Source: Porcipelethomonas sp964621265 (GTDB lineage: Bacteria; Bacillota; Clostridia; Oscillospirales; Ruminococcaceae). From it: DNA of 57,230 nt. The notes under the pieces are model-generated. The model ran no database searches. It saw nothing but the letters and a program-made list of their open reading frames with translations, and was not told the DNA's origin. Both the position numbers and the translations under genes were made by a program. The stretch spans positions 1-57,230 of the forward strand of contig CAZULQ010000011.1 in assembly GCA_964621265.1 (NCBI GenBank), in the 5' to 3' direction. Shown in pieces: positions 17,209 to 26,234 of the stretch. Positions within the stretch are counted from its first letter, which is position 1; each line of letters begins with the position of its first letter.

Positions 17209-18192
17209 ATGGAATACTGTTTTAACGGTGGTTGCTGGGGTGCGGTTTTTGCTGTGCCCCAGAGCGTTGTTGATAATTATATAAAGCTTGCCAACGAGGC
17301 GGCACTTAAAGTATTGCTTTATGCGCTTCGCAACAGCGGCAGGAACTTTTCTGATGATGAGGCGGCACAGGCACTCAATCTCAAAAAAACACAGATAGAA
17401 GAAGCGTTTGCTTTCTGGGAGAATGCAAATATCTTTTCAAAGGGCGGGGCTGAGTCAGAGACAGTTTCTGTTCCTGTTCAGGTTTCAGTTCCTGAGACTG
17501 TGCCGGAGCAAAAACCAGTCAGAAAAAGCAGTATTACATCCGGAACTTCATATAACTTAAAGCCGACAGAAATTGCAGAGCGTATAAATAACTGTGAGGA
17601 CGTAAGGGTTATGTTTACAATGGCGGAGGCAAGCTTTGGCAGACCTCTTAATCATACTGAACAGCGCTCTTTCATATGGATGCATGACTATCTGGGGCTT
17701 TCGGCGGATGTGCTTATAACAATTGCCGCATTTTGTATTTCGATTGATAAGCCGAGTATTAAATATATTGAAACAATGGCGTCTGACTGGGCAGAAAAGG
17801 GGATAAACACTCTTGAACTTGTTCAGGAGGAGATAAAGGCACAGGAAGAGAAAAACAGCTTTAACGGGAAAATAATGAAGCTTTTCGGTATGCAGAGAAA
17901 ACCTACAGCAAAGCAGCAGGAATTTATTGACCTCTGGCAGGAAAAGAATTACAGCCTTGAACTGATTGAATATGCATGTGAAAAGACTATTGAGGCGATT
18001 GACAAGGTTAACTTCCCGTACATAAACAAAATTCTTGAAAACTGGTATGCGCAGGGACTTCTGACAAAGTCGAAGATTGATAGTGAAAGCGAGATGCGCA
18101 AAAACAGTAAGCATGCAGAAACAACATACGATGACGGACATTCCTATGACTTAGAGGCATATAAGGCATTGGCGAATAATTTTGGTGATTGA
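17209..18192 (+). CDS. DnaD domain protein (replication initiation / primosome)
   Basis: A 327-aa protein with an N-terminal winged-helix region (LKVLLYALRNSGRNFSDDEAAQAL), a low-complexity Val/Pro/Glu linker (about 85-115) and a C-terminal DnaD/DnaB_2-type helical domain. It has two consecutive YEYA/INKILENW-like segments (FPYINKILENWYAQGL near 277). In Bacillota such proteins load the replicative helicase with DnaI. The next gene is the matching ATPase loader, which supports this. Confidence 0.85.
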   Translation: MEYCFNGGCWGAVFAVPQSVVDNYIKLANEAALKVLLYALRNSGRNFSDDEAAQALNLKKTQIEEAFAFWENANIFSKGGAESETVSVPVQVSVPETVPEQKPVRKSSITSGTSYNLKPTEIAERINNCEDVRVMFTMAEASFGRPLNHTEQRSFIWMHDYLGLSADVLITIAAFCISIDKPSIKYIETMASDWAEKGINTLELVQEEIKAQEEKNSFNGKIMKLFGMQRKPTAKQQEFIDLWQEKNYSLELIEYACEKTIEAIDKVNFPYINKILENWYAQGLLTKSKIDSESEMRKNSKHAETTYDDGHSYDLEAYKALANNFGD

Positions 18193-18195
18193 TAA

Positions 18196-19179
18196 ATGAA
18201 TGGAAACAAGGAAATTTTAAATAAAGCGATTGATATTATAAATCAGCGCAGAAATCGTGCTAAGACTATAAACGATCTGCATTTTGATGAAGTAAACGAA
18301 AAAATCCCTGAGATGGGAGAAATTAACAGACAGCTTGCGAAAACAGGTCTTGAGATACTTAATGCTGTTGAGAGCAGGGAACATGTTGCTGAAAAAATAC
18401 GCAGTCTCAGGGAAAAAAATCTTCAGGCACAGAATATGGTTAAAATGCTCTTAAAGCAGAATGGTTATCCTGAGGATTATCTTCAGATAAAATACACCTG
18501 TGAAAGATGCTGTGATACAGGCTTTTATAATGGCGAAAGATGTGAGTGTCTCAAAAATCTTGCGGCACAGCTTTCTGTGCAGAATCTCAATTCATCATCG
18601 CAGATTGAGCTTTGCAGTTTTGATACATTCCAGCTTGATTACTGTCGTGGTACAAATCCCGAAGAAACAGCAAAAAGCCGTGAAATCATGAGCAAGATTC
18701 TTGATTATTGCAAAAGCTATACCGAAAGCTTTTCTTTGTCATCAGGCAACATTCTTATGCTCGGAAAAACTGGTCTTGGAAAAACTCATCTTTCACTTGC
18801 CATTGCAAGTGAAGTTCTGAAAAAAGGATATAGTGTGCTTTATGATTCAGCACTAAACTATCTCAGAAAAATTGAAAGAGAACATTTCGGGCGTGATAGC
18901 GGTGATGTTGATACTCTCGAAATGCTGATATCTGCAGACCTGCTTATTCTCGATGATCTGGGTGCGGAGTTTGATAACCAGTTTTATATATCAACTATGT
19001 ATAATATTATCAATACCCGTATGACAAAGGGACTACCTACAATTATCAGCACAAATCTTACTTATGAGGGTATTCAGAAAAAGTATGAGGACAGAATTGT
19101 TTCACGTTTATTTGCGGCTTATACCTGTCTTGAATTTGTCGGGGTTGATGTGAGACTTATAAAGCGTCAGCAGAAATAA
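18196..19179 (+). CDS. DnaC/DnaI-like helicase loader ATPase
   Basis: The 327-aa protein has a helical N-terminal region, a cysteine cluster CERCCDTG...CEC (about 102-118) that could bind zinc, and an AAA+ domain with Walker A MLGKTGLGKTH (188-198) and Walker B LLILDDLGAEF. It closes the housekeeping cluster, 3 bases after the DnaD-like gene. The likely role is helicase loading at replication forks. Confidence 0.88.
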   Translation: MNGNKEILNKAIDIINQRRNRAKTINDLHFDEVNEKIPEMGEINRQLAKTGLEILNAVESREHVAEKIRSLREKNLQAQNMVKMLLKQNGYPEDYLQIKYTCERCCDTGFYNGERCECLKNLAAQLSVQNLNSSSQIELCSFDTFQLDYCRGTNPEETAKSREIMSKILDYCKSYTESFSLSSGNILMLGKTGLGKTHLSLAIASEVLKKGYSVLYDSALNYLRKIEREHFGRDSGDVDTLEMLISADLLILDDLGAEFDNQFYISTMYNIINTRMTKGLPTIISTNLTYEGIQKKYEDRIVSRLFAAYTCLEFVGVDVRLIKRQQK

Positions 19180-19253
19180 AAAAACAGGTAACGGACAGGT
19201 TAATCTTTACGACGTTATTGATATCGCAGAATTACTTATGAAATAACAGAAAA

Positions 19254-19277
19254 AAGGGACGCTTTGAAGCGTCCCTT
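19254..19277. terminator. Bidirectional terminator between convergent genes
   Basis: AAGGGACGCT / AGCGTCCCTT form a 10-bp stem with loop TTGA. A-run on the left and T-run on the right serve both the dnaC-side and the minus-strand gene. Confidence 0.85.
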
Positions 19278-19283
19278 GATTTT

Positions 19284-19547
19284 TTATTTAGCAATGTCCT
19301 TCTGATAGGTTTCCTCAAGCCAGTCGAGCATTTTTTCAAAGCCCTCATCGTCAAAGGAAAACTCATTTTCAATCTCAGGCTCCGCAACATCTGATGAAAG
19401 CATACCATGCCAGATTGTGACTCTGAACTTGTCATCAACAGGCTCAACCTTGTAATTGAAGCCTTTTATGCTGCCCTTATAATCATTGCCCATCTGGTAA
19501 TAATAAAGATTTCTCATATCAAAGCGTTTTACTGCAATTTCATTCAT
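19284..19547 (-). CDS. Small conserved-looking acidic protein, unknown
   Basis: An 87-aa protein I do not recognise. It starts MNEIAVKRFDMRNLYYYQMG, has a central beta-like part (YKVEPVDDKFRVTIWHG) and ends with an acidic helix (FEKMLDWLEETYQKDIAK). No signal peptide, membrane helix or cysteine motif is present. The ATG overlaps the vanZ-like stop codon, so both are probably one operon from the promoter at 20067-20095. Confidence 0.65.
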   Translation of the reverse strand: MNEIAVKRFDMRNLYYYQMGNDYKGSIKGFNYKVEPVDDKFRVTIWHGMLSSDVAEPEIENEFSFDDEGFEKMLDWLEETYQKDIAK

Positions 19548-20041
19548 GTTGTTTTCTCCTTTACGGATTTTATTTTGGTTTTGTATTTGTTATATAAAAA
19601 TAGTAGTAGCGAAAGAAATAATATACCTGTTACAGCTCCGCAGGTATCTATGACAATATCTCTGAGCTCACAGCTTCTTCCGGGAACAAATGTCTGGTGA
19701 ATTTCATCGCTTACGGAGTAAAGCATGCATAAAACTGCCGCAAGGAGCTGTTTTTTCGGGACACGCTTATGCTGTCTGAAAGCGTTGAACGAGAGAAATC
19801 CCATAAGGGCATATATTGAAAAGTGCGCTGATTTTCTGACAACAAACTGACAGTTTTCAAGAAGCTCTTTTTGATATGCCTTGCTTTTGCTTTCATAGTC
19901 AGGGCTGATAATTTCAGCAAGAAACTCTGAAAATCCACTGCTTGTATCTGATGAAGTAGTGGCGTCCTGTGAGGAAAAATAAAAAACTGTAATCATAATT
20001 GCCAGTACGGGCAGCCAGTATAATATTTTTTTGAAATTCAT
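19544..20041 (-). CDS. VanZ family membrane protein
   Basis: A 165-aa protein with four predicted membrane helices. VanZ-type blocks are visible: the start ILYWLPVLAIMITVFYFSSQ, the KSAHFSIYALMGFLSFNAF region and VPGRSCELRDIVIDTCGAV. VanZ proteins were first linked to teicoplanin resistance, but most chromosomal members have unknown roles. Expressed divergently from the DtxR-like gene. Confidence 0.85.
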   Translation of the reverse strand: MNFKKILYWLPVLAIMITVFYFSSQDATTSSDTSSGFSEFLAEIISPDYESKSKAYQKELLENCQFVVRKSAHFSIYALMGFLSFNAFRQHKRVPKKQLLAAVLCMLYSVSDEIHQTFVPGRSCELRDIVIDTCGAVTGILFLSLLLFLYNKYKTKIKSVKEKTT

Positions 20042-20066
20042 TGTATCATTTCCTTTCAGTGCTTAT

Positions 20067-20095
20067 ATTTTAGCATAATGTAAATAATCAGTCAA
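20067..20095 (-). promoter_or_regulatory. Promoter of the vanZ-like operon
   Basis: On the minus strand TTGACT (20090-20095) and TAAAAT (20067-20072) are 17 bp apart, upstream of the VanZ-like start codon. Confidence 0.75.
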
Positions 20096-20123
20096 TAAAA
20101 ATATTATAAAATTATATGGTGTA

Positions 20124-20152
20124 TTGAAAAAAATTCTGAAAAGTGGTAAAAT
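20124..20152 (+). promoter_or_regulatory. Promoter of the DtxR-like regulator gene
   Basis: TTGAAA (20124-20129) and TAAAAT (20147-20152) with 17-bp spacing. A TGG just ahead of the -10 gives an extended -10 form. Confidence 0.75.
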
Positions 20153-20184
20153 AAAAATAAGATTTTTGAAGGGAAGCGAAATTT

Positions 20185-20586
20185 ATGAAACTTTGTGCGG
20201 GACAGTGTAAATATCTGATTGCGCTTTATCATCTGAGCCGTGAAAACAGTACCGTTAAATCGGTTGATATTGCCAAGAAACTTTCGGTCACAAGACCAAG
20301 CGTCAGCAGAATGCTCAAGTGTATGGCAAGACTTGAATTTATAAATCAGGACTATTCAAGCAGTGTGATACTGACGGATAAGGGCTGGGATATTGCAGAA
20401 AATCTTGTTAATAAGCTCTATGATATAAATATGTTTTTCCGTGACATTTTAAAACTTGATGAATCATCTGCCTATGAGCAGAGCATACAGTTTCTGGCGG
20501 GCTTCCCTGAGCAGACTATCGAGCGACTTTCACAGGTGACTTCAAACACAATGAAAAAACGTGTACAGAAAAACACGGAAAAATAG
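20185..20586 (+). CDS. DtxR/MntR-fold transcriptional regulator with degenerate metal site
   Basis: A 133-aa protein whose N-terminal winged helix (KSVDIAKKLSVTRPSVSRMLK, about 29-49, then VILTDKGWDIAENLV) matches the DtxR/MntR family. The helix that should carry the metal ligands reads YEQSIQFLAGFPEQ instead of an E..EH pattern. The N-terminal Asp and the mid-protein His positions also look replaced. A metal-independent sensor role is therefore possible. It could also be a MarR-like protein, but the wing and helix spacing fit DtxR better. Confidence 0.7.
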   Translation: MKLCAGQCKYLIALYHLSRENSTVKSVDIAKKLSVTRPSVSRMLKCMARLEFINQDYSSSVILTDKGWDIAENLVNKLYDINMFFRDILKLDESSAYEQSIQFLAGFPEQTIERLSQVTSNTMKKRVQKNTEK

Positions 20587-20635
20587 TAAAAATAACTTTT
20601 TTATTAAAATAACGCTTTATTTTTCTGAAACAATG

Positions 20636-20644
20636 TGGTATAAT
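20636..20644 (+). promoter_or_regulatory. Extended -10 promoter of the ACT-UPF0210 operon
   Basis: TG-G-TATAAT is an extended -10 identical in form to the one at 7380-7388. The -35 region is AT-rich without a clear hexamer. Confidence 0.6.
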
Positions 20645-20660
20645 AAATAAGATAATATTA

Positions 20661-20767
20661 TATTTTCCATAAATGGAAATACAAAGATGTGCTATGCGCA
20701 TCAGAAAATTCGGCTGACCGCCTGCCGTAAATGCGGTGCCGCAGATTATGCGGTATGGGAGAGATTT
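20661..20767 (+). other. Structured leader ahead of the ACT-domain gene
   Basis: The roughly 110-base leader holds hairpins TTTCCAT/ATGGAAA (20664-20679) and GATGTGC/GCGCATC (20686-20702, one G-U pair). A GC-rich part (about 20711-20755) with repeated CCGC and GCGG segments can also fold. I do not recognise a known riboswitch. A longer in-frame start would run through this region but has no ribosome site. Confidence 0.45.
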
Positions 20768-21037
20768 ATGAGAGCAGTTATAACTGTAATCGGTAAGGAC
20801 AATGTTGGTATTCTTGCTAAGGTAAGCAGCATCTGTGCTGAATATAATGCAAATGTTATGGAAGTTACACAGAGCGTATTACAGGATATGTTTGCGATGA
20901 TTATGATGGTTGATATCTCCGGTATGAACGCTGATTTTGTAGCACTCGGCGAAAAGCTTTCAAAGCTCGGAGAGGACCTTGGTCTTTCAATTCACTCAAT
21001 GCATGAGGATATTTTTAACTCAATGCACAGAATTTAA
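20768..21037 (+). CDS. ACT domain protein, UPF0237 family
   Basis: An 89-aa single ACT domain protein (MRAVITVIGKDNVGILAKVS, ending MHEDIFNSMHRI). I chose ATG 20768, preceded by GGGAGAG; the upstream in-frame extension is leader sequence. UPF0237 proteins are almost always paired with a UPF0210 gene, as here, and presumably sense an amino acid or small ligand. Function not established. Confidence 0.88.
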   Translation: MRAVITVIGKDNVGILAKVSSICAEYNANVMEVTQSVLQDMFAMIMMVDISGMNADFVALGEKLSKLGEDLGLSIHSMHEDIFNSMHRI

Positions 21038-21083
21038 TGAACCATAAAAATAATCTTGCAAAATTGCTTTAAGGAGAATTTCA

Positions 21084-22442
21084 ATGCTTAATGCTTATGA
21101 TATACTTGAAACCATAAGAATGATTCAGGACGAATGTCTTGATATCAGAACAATCACTATGGGTATTTCGCTTCTTGACTGTATCGACAGCGATATTGAC
21201 AAGGCGTGTGCCAAGGTTTATGAAAAGATAACAACTAAGGCTCGTGACCTCGTTTCGGTCGGCGAGAGAATTGAAAAGGAATATGGTATTCCGATTATCA
21301 ACAAGAGAATTTCTGTAACACCGATTGCTATTATTTCAGCAGCGTGTACAGAAAAGAATCCTGTTAAATTTGCGCTTACACTTCAGAAGGCTGCAGATAC
21401 ATGCGGCGTAAACTTCATCGGCGGATATTCAGCGCTTGTACAGAAAGGATTCAGCGCAGGAGATATTGAGCTTATCAACTCAATTCCTGAGGCTTTAGCA
21501 CGTACAACAAATATCTGTTCATCTGTAAATATCGGTTCAAGCAAGACAGGTATCAACATGGACGCAGTTGCAATGATGGGTAAGATTATCAGAGAATCTG
21601 CTGAAATTACAGCGGATAATCAGTGCATCGGACCTGCTAAGCTTGTTGTATTCTGTAATGCACCTGAAGACAATCCGTTTATGGCGGGTGCCTTCCACGG
21701 CACAGGTGAGCCTGACTGTGTAATCAATGTCGGCGTTTCAGGACCTGGCGTTGTACGTTCTGCAATCAGAAAGTATCCTGACGCTTCAATCGACGAAATT
21801 GCTGATATCATCAAAAAGACTGCATTCAAGATTACAAGAATGGGTCAGCTTGTAGGTTCAAAGGCATCTGAAATGCTTGGCGTACCATTTGGTATCGTTG
21901 ACTTATCACTTGCACCTACACCGGCTGTCGGCGACAGTGTTGCACACATTCTTGAGGAAATGGGTCTTGAATCATGCGGCACTCATGGTACAACAGCGGC
22001 TCTTGCTCTTCTTAACGACGCAGTCAAGAAGGGCGGCGTTATGGCTTCTTCAAATGTCGGCGGACTTTCAGGTGCGTTTATTCCTGTTTCTGAAGACGCA
22101 GGTATGATTGACGCAGTAAACTGCGGCGCACTTGGCATCGAAAAGCTTGAAGCTATGACAGCTGTATGCTCAGTTGGTCTTGATATGGTTGTTGTTCCTG
22201 GTGATATTCCTGCTGAAACAATCTCAGCTATTATCGCTGATGAAGCAGCAATCGGTATGGTAAACAACAAGACAACAGCAGTACGTCTTATCCCTGCAAT
22301 TGGTAAGAGCGTTGGAGATACTCTTGAATTCGGCGGACTTTTAGGAAGCGGTCCTGTAATGAACATAAACACAAAGTCTCCGCTTAAGTTCATTTCAAGA
22401 GGCGGAAGAATTCCTGCACCAATGCATAGTATCAAAAACTGA
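21084..22442 (+). CDS. UPF0210 family protein (PFL-like)
   Basis: A 452-aa protein with long conserved stretches typical of UPF0210: LETIRMIQDECLDIRTITMG near the start, GSSKTGINMDAVAMMG, FHGTGEPDCVINVGVSGPGV and LGSGPVMNINTKSP near the end. The family has a glycyl-radical-enzyme-like fold but no proven reaction. The preceding ACT protein is the usual partner. Spacing of 46 bases and an AAGGAGAA site support one operon. Confidence 0.88.
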   Translation: MLNAYDILETIRMIQDECLDIRTITMGISLLDCIDSDIDKACAKVYEKITTKARDLVSVGERIEKEYGIPIINKRISVTPIAIISAACTEKNPVKFALTLQKAADTCGVNFIGGYSALVQKGFSAGDIELINSIPEALARTTNICSSVNIGSSKTGINMDAVAMMGKIIRESAEITADNQCIGPAKLVVFCNAPEDNPFMAGAFHGTGEPDCVINVGVSGPGVVRSAIRKYPDASIDEIADIIKKTAFKITRMGQLVGSKASEMLGVPFGIVDLSLAPTPAVGDSVAHILEEMGLESCGTHGTTAALALLNDAVKKGGVMASSNVGGLSGAFIPVSEDAGMIDAVNCGALGIEKLEAMTAVCSVGLDMVVVPGDIPAETISAIIADEAAIGMVNNKTTAVRLIPAIGKSVGDTLEFGGLLGSGPVMNINTKSPLKFISRGGRIPAPMHSIKN

Positions 22443-22466
22443 TAAACTGAAAGACAGGTATGCTTT

Positions 22467-22775
22467 ATGGAAATTGTCAACAGAATAATTGAAATTGACC
22501 GTTTAGCGGAAAGCAGAATCAGCGACGCAAAAAAACGCAGTGAAGAAATTGTTATGAGTGCGCAGAAGGATTCGGAAACACTTAAAAATGAAATTTCTGA
22601 TGCGGCACAGAAAAGAATTTCTGAAATTGAAACTATCAATAAGAATGACTTTGATTTTCAGATTTCTGAGCTTGAAAAAAAGCATGAACTGGAAAAACAG
22701 CAGATGGATAGTTTCTATGAAAATAATCATGTGAAGATTGAAGACAGCATTTTTGCGGAAATAGTAGGTGAGTGA
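22467..22775 (+). CDS. V/A-type ATPase subunit H/G-like coiled coil
   Basis: A 102-aa protein almost wholly charged helix (SRISDAKKRSEEIVMSAQKDSE to ISELEKKHELEKQQMD), as in the peripheral-stalk subunit G/H that pairs with subunit E. First gene of the ATPase set, followed with 8-base overlap by subunit C. Family assignment rests on position and coiled-coil character. Confidence 0.7.
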   Translation: MEIVNRIIEIDRLAESRISDAKKRSEEIVMSAQKDSETLKNEISDAAQKRISEIETINKNDFDFQISELEKKHELEKQQMDSFYENNHVKIEDSIFAEIVGE

Positions 22776-23826
22776 TTTGAAGGCTTCTGAAAATGCTACA
22801 ATTACAAAAGCCCGTGCTATTTACGGTAAAAGGCTGAAATACAGCGATTATATTGAGCTTGCGTCAAAGAAACGAGTAACAGAGGCTGCGGAGTTTCTGA
22901 AGAAGAATACTCATTTTGCAAAGGCGCTGTCCAATATTGATACATCTGCAATTCACAGAGGACATCTTGAATCTGTTTTGAATAAGGCATATTTTGATAT
23001 GTATGAGGAGCTTTGTAATTTCCAGAAGCTAGGCAAGCAGCCGTTTTATAACTTTTTATTCATACGTTCGGAATTAAGAGAGCTTTTAAAGGCTCTCTTA
23101 TACCTTAATAACGACAGAAAGGATGCATATATTGAATCAGTGCATCCATATATGATAAAAAAGTCCGGCATTGACCTTCTTGCGCTGGCAAAAGCCGAGA
23201 ACTTCAGACAGCTTCTGAATGTTTTAAAGCCGACTCCGTATTATAATGTTCTGAAAAAAATCAAAACAGATGATGACGGGAATGTGCCTTACACGAAGTG
23301 TGAGGTTCTTCTGAGAAAATATTATATGAAGTGGCTGAGAGATACCGCTTCAGAAACGGTTGATGGAGACTCAAAGAAGGCTCTGATTGACCAGATTAAC
23401 GTCCACATCGACCTTATAAATATCATTAACGCATATCGAATGAAAAAGTATTTTTCGGCGGACGCTGAAACTCTGAAAAAATATATGCTTCCGTTTTACG
23501 GCAGACTTTCCGAGAAAAAGCAGAATGAGCTTTTCGAAACTCAGTCGGCGGAGGAATATATAAAAATGCTTATGCATACGTCATATGGCAGAAAAGCTGA
23601 AAATATTTCTGAGGATATGGAAAGCGAAACCTTTGAGCGTGAATTCTCAAAAATCAGATACAAGATGGCAAAGAGAGCGCTTGCGTTTTCACAAAATGCG
23701 GCTGTCAGTATCTATTCGCTTATGTATCTTTTTGAGGTTGAGCTTAAAAATATAATAAATATTATAGAGGGAATAAGATATAATAAAAGTGTTTCTTATA
23801 TTGAAAACCTTTTGATTACAGAATAG
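22768..23826 (+). CDS. ntpC: V/A-type ATPase subunit C (AC39/d-like)
   Basis: A 352-aa, mostly helical protein with the three-repeat pattern of the central-stalk socket subunit: AIYGKRLKYSDYIELASKK near the start, an NIINAYRMKKY segment and the end FEVELKNIINIIEGIRYNKS. It couples the rotor shaft to the K ring. GTG 22768 is given as start; TTG 22777, with AGGTGAG just upstream, is an alternative. Confidence 0.85.
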   Translation: MSDLKASENATITKARAIYGKRLKYSDYIELASKKRVTEAAEFLKKNTHFAKALSNIDTSAIHRGHLESVLNKAYFDMYEELCNFQKLGKQPFYNFLFIRSELRELLKALLYLNNDRKDAYIESVHPYMIKKSGIDLLALAKAENFRQLLNVLKPTPYYNVLKKIKTDDDGNVPYTKCEVLLRKYYMKWLRDTASETVDGDSKKALIDQINVHIDLINIINAYRMKKYFSADAETLKKYMLPFYGRLSEKKQNELFETQSAEEYIKMLMHTSYGRKAENISEDMESETFEREFSKIRYKMAKRALAFSQNAAVSIYSLMYLFEVELKNIINIIEGIRYNKSVSYIENLLITE

Positions 23827-23837
23827 GAGGTGGATTG

Positions 23838-25778
23838 ATGTCGATTGAAAAAATGGAGTATGTTACGATTGTGGGACTGGAAAAATATGTTGACCGTGCT
23901 CTGGCAAAATGCGTTGAAAGCGGAGTTTTTCATATTTCAGATGCCATGAAGTCCCCGTCAACTGAAGCGTCATTTATACGTCTTGGCGGAGAAAATCCTT
24001 ACAAGGAGCTGCTCAAACGTGTCGTTTCAATTGAAACGGGTAAGGACTTTACTTTTGAAAAGGCTGATTTTGAAAAGGTGAGCGTTATGACTGAAACGGA
24101 AATCGACGACTTGATTTCCGATATGAAGCAGCAGTTTCATGAAGTAAACGGTTATATAAATGACACTGAGGAAAAAATTCGTCAGAGACAGCAGGTTTTA
24201 AAGCAGCTTACGCATCTTCATGGAATGAAGTTTGACTTCAAGCGGATTTTTGAATGCTCTCATATTCAGGTGCAGTTCGGCAGACTTCCTTGTGAAAGTG
24301 CGCTTAAGCTTTCGTATTACAGCGATAAGACCTTTATTTTCGTGCCGTACGATGATGACGGCGTCTATCAGTGGGGATTCTATTTTGCTCCTGCTGACCA
24401 TATGGAAGAGGCTAAGAGAATCTTCAAAACACTTTATTTTGAAAAAGTCAGAATACCTGACTTTGTAAAGGATACTCCTGAGGTTGAGGAAAAGCGTCTG
24501 AATGACGAGCTTAAACAACTTGAAAAGGACCTTGAGGCAGCAAAAGCTGAATATGATGAGCTCGTAGCTGAAAACAGGGAACTGCTTAATCAGATATTCA
24601 GCTATCTGAAATTCAGTCACGATGTTTATGAGCTCAGAACAAATGTTGCGGCGTATAAGAGTAAATTCTATATGACAGGCTTTGTTCCGAAATCCAAAAT
24701 CAAAGAATTTAAAGCCGGATTTAATGCAATTCCGGGAATTTCCATTGTAAATAAAAATGCATCGGAGAGTACGGAGGATACGCCTCCTGTAAAGCTTAAA
24801 AACAACCGCTTTGCAAGACCGTTTTCAATGTTCGTTGAAATGTATGGTCTGCCGTCCTATAACGGCTTCAATCCTACAATGCTCGTTGCGATAACCTACA
24901 CAATCCTGTTCGGTATCATGTTCGGAGATTTAGGACAGGGGCTTGTGATTTCTCTTGTCGGCTGGTTTGTGTACAGAAAATCGGGAAATATGCTCGGTGC
25001 AATTTTGCAGAGAGTGGGTATTTCAAGTGCGGTGTTCGGATTGCTGTATGGTTCGGTATTCGGTTTTGAAGAGGCGCTTGACCCGCTTTACCACAAAATC
25101 GGTCTTAACGGAAAACCGATTCACATTATGGACAACACAATGGGCGTATTGCTTGCAGCAATCGTAATTGGTGTTGCGATAATTTTCATTTCGATTATTA
25201 TCAATATCTTTATAAGCTTTAAGCATAAAGATTATGTGAATGCCGTTTTTGGCAATAACGGAATTGCCGGGTTTATAGTTTTCGGAGCAATTCTTGCCGG
25301 CATCGGCGGAATGATGACGGGAATTGCGGACCTTTTCACAATGCCTTACATTATAGGACTTATCGTTGTTCCGGTTATTGTAATGTTCTTCCGTGAGCCT
25401 CTCGGATGTCTCTGTAAGGGTGAGAAGTTCCATATGGAAGGCGGAATCGGTGACTTTATCGCTTCCAACTTCTTTGAGGTGTTTGAGTTTATGCTCGGAT
25501 ATGCAACAAATACGCTTTCGTTCGTAAGAATCGGCGGATTTGTGTTCTCACATGCAGGAATGATGTCAGTTGTAATGCTCTTGTCGGAGACAGCATCAAA
25601 GGGTGTTTCTCCTGTAATTATAGTACTCGGAAACATTTTTGTTATGGGTATGGAAGGCCTGATTGTTGGTATTCAGGTACTGAGACTTGAATTCTATGAA
25701 GTATTCTCACGTTTCTATGACGGAGACGGTCATGCATTTGAGCCTGTAACAATTAAATATGACACAAATATTGAGTAA
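23838..25778 (+). CDS. ntpI: V/A-type ATPase subunit I (a-subunit)
   Basis: A 646-aa two-part protein. The cytosolic half (1-330) has coiled-coil stator arms. The membrane half has about seven helices with FARPFSMFVEMYGLPSYNGFNPT, GIMFGDLGQG and FVRIGGFVFSHAGMM. The Arg in LSFVRIGGF is the likely conserved ion-path arginine. It forms the ion half-channels next to the K ring. ATG 23838 follows AGGAGG with 7-base spacing. Confidence 0.92.
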   Translation: MSIEKMEYVTIVGLEKYVDRALAKCVESGVFHISDAMKSPSTEASFIRLGGENPYKELLKRVVSIETGKDFTFEKADFEKVSVMTETEIDDLISDMKQQFHEVNGYINDTEEKIRQRQQVLKQLTHLHGMKFDFKRIFECSHIQVQFGRLPCESALKLSYYSDKTFIFVPYDDDGVYQWGFYFAPADHMEEAKRIFKTLYFEKVRIPDFVKDTPEVEEKRLNDELKQLEKDLEAAKAEYDELVAENRELLNQIFSYLKFSHDVYELRTNVAAYKSKFYMTGFVPKSKIKEFKAGFNAIPGISIVNKNASESTEDTPPVKLKNNRFARPFSMFVEMYGLPSYNGFNPTMLVAITYTILFGIMFGDLGQGLVISLVGWFVYRKSGNMLGAILQRVGISSAVFGLLYGSVFGFEEALDPLYHKIGLNGKPIHIMDNTMGVLLAAIVIGVAIIFISIIINIFISFKHKDYVNAVFGNNGIAGFIVFGAILAGIGGMMTGIADLFTMPYIIGLIVVPVIVMFFREPLGCLCKGEKFHMEGGIGDFIASNFFEVFEFMLGYATNTLSFVRIGGFVFSHAGMMSVVMLLSETASKGVSPVIIVLGNIFVMGMEGLIVGIQVLRLEFYEVFSRFYDGDGHAFEPVTIKYDTNIE

Positions 25779-25792
25779 AGGGAGTTTTTGTT

Positions 25793-26230
25793 ATGAATCT
25801 TTTTGAAATTATGCTTTTGCCGCTTTTTGCAGTTGCAATGCTTATTCTGCCGGTTGTATACGTTCTTAAAAGAAAGAACAATAACAAGGCGGCTAAAAAC
25901 GCATTTATTGCAAATTTATGCTCATTCTTTGCCGTTATGGCACTTGCCGTAATTCTGCCTGTTGGCGACCTTGTAAGCGCTGAGGCAGCTAAGACTGTTT
26001 CAGAATCAATCGGCAATGACGGTCTTGGATATCTCGCAGCAGCACTTTCAGTTGGACTTGGTTCAATCGGCTGTGGTATCGCCGTTGGTTCAGCTGCACC
26101 TGCCGCAATCGGCGCTGTTGCTGAAGAGCCTAAGTCATTCTCAAAGGCGCTTATTTTCGTAGCGCTTGGTGAGGGTGTTGCGCTTTACGGCTTCCTTATT
26201 TCATTCATGATTTTAAACAAGCTGGGATAA
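25793..26230 (+). CDS. ntpK: V/A-type ATPase subunit K (rotor ring proteolipid)
   Basis: A 145-aa proteolipid with four hydrophobic segments. The C-terminal hairpin (about 78-142) has the small-residue motif GLGSIGCGIAVGSAAPAAIG and the ion-binding glutamate Glu127 in ALGEGVALYGF. The N-terminal pair of helices lacks a visible carboxylate, so each chain likely carries one ion site. Whether sodium or protons are moved cannot be read safely from this sequence. Confidence 0.92.
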   Translation: MNLFEIMLLPLFAVAMLILPVVYVLKRKNNNKAAKNAFIANLCSFFAVMALAVILPVGDLVSAEAAKTVSESIGNDGLGYLAAALSVGLGSIGCGIAVGSAAPAAIGAVAEEPKSFSKALIFVALGEGVALYGFLISFMILNKLG

Positions 26231-26234
26231 GACT

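Noticed and set aside
17557..18141. A 194-codon antisense frame opposite the DnaD-like gene
   Set aside because: The plus strand has the DnaD-domain helices, operon spacing and ribosome sites; the antisense frame has none.
20687..20767. Extended N-terminus of the ACT protein
   Set aside because: ACT homology starts at ATG 20768 and GGGAGAG lies just before it; the upstream part folds as leader RNA.
21983..22639. A 218-codon antisense frame across the UPF0210 end
   Set aside because: It spans the boundary between two real plus-strand genes and has a low-complexity Ser/Ile composition.
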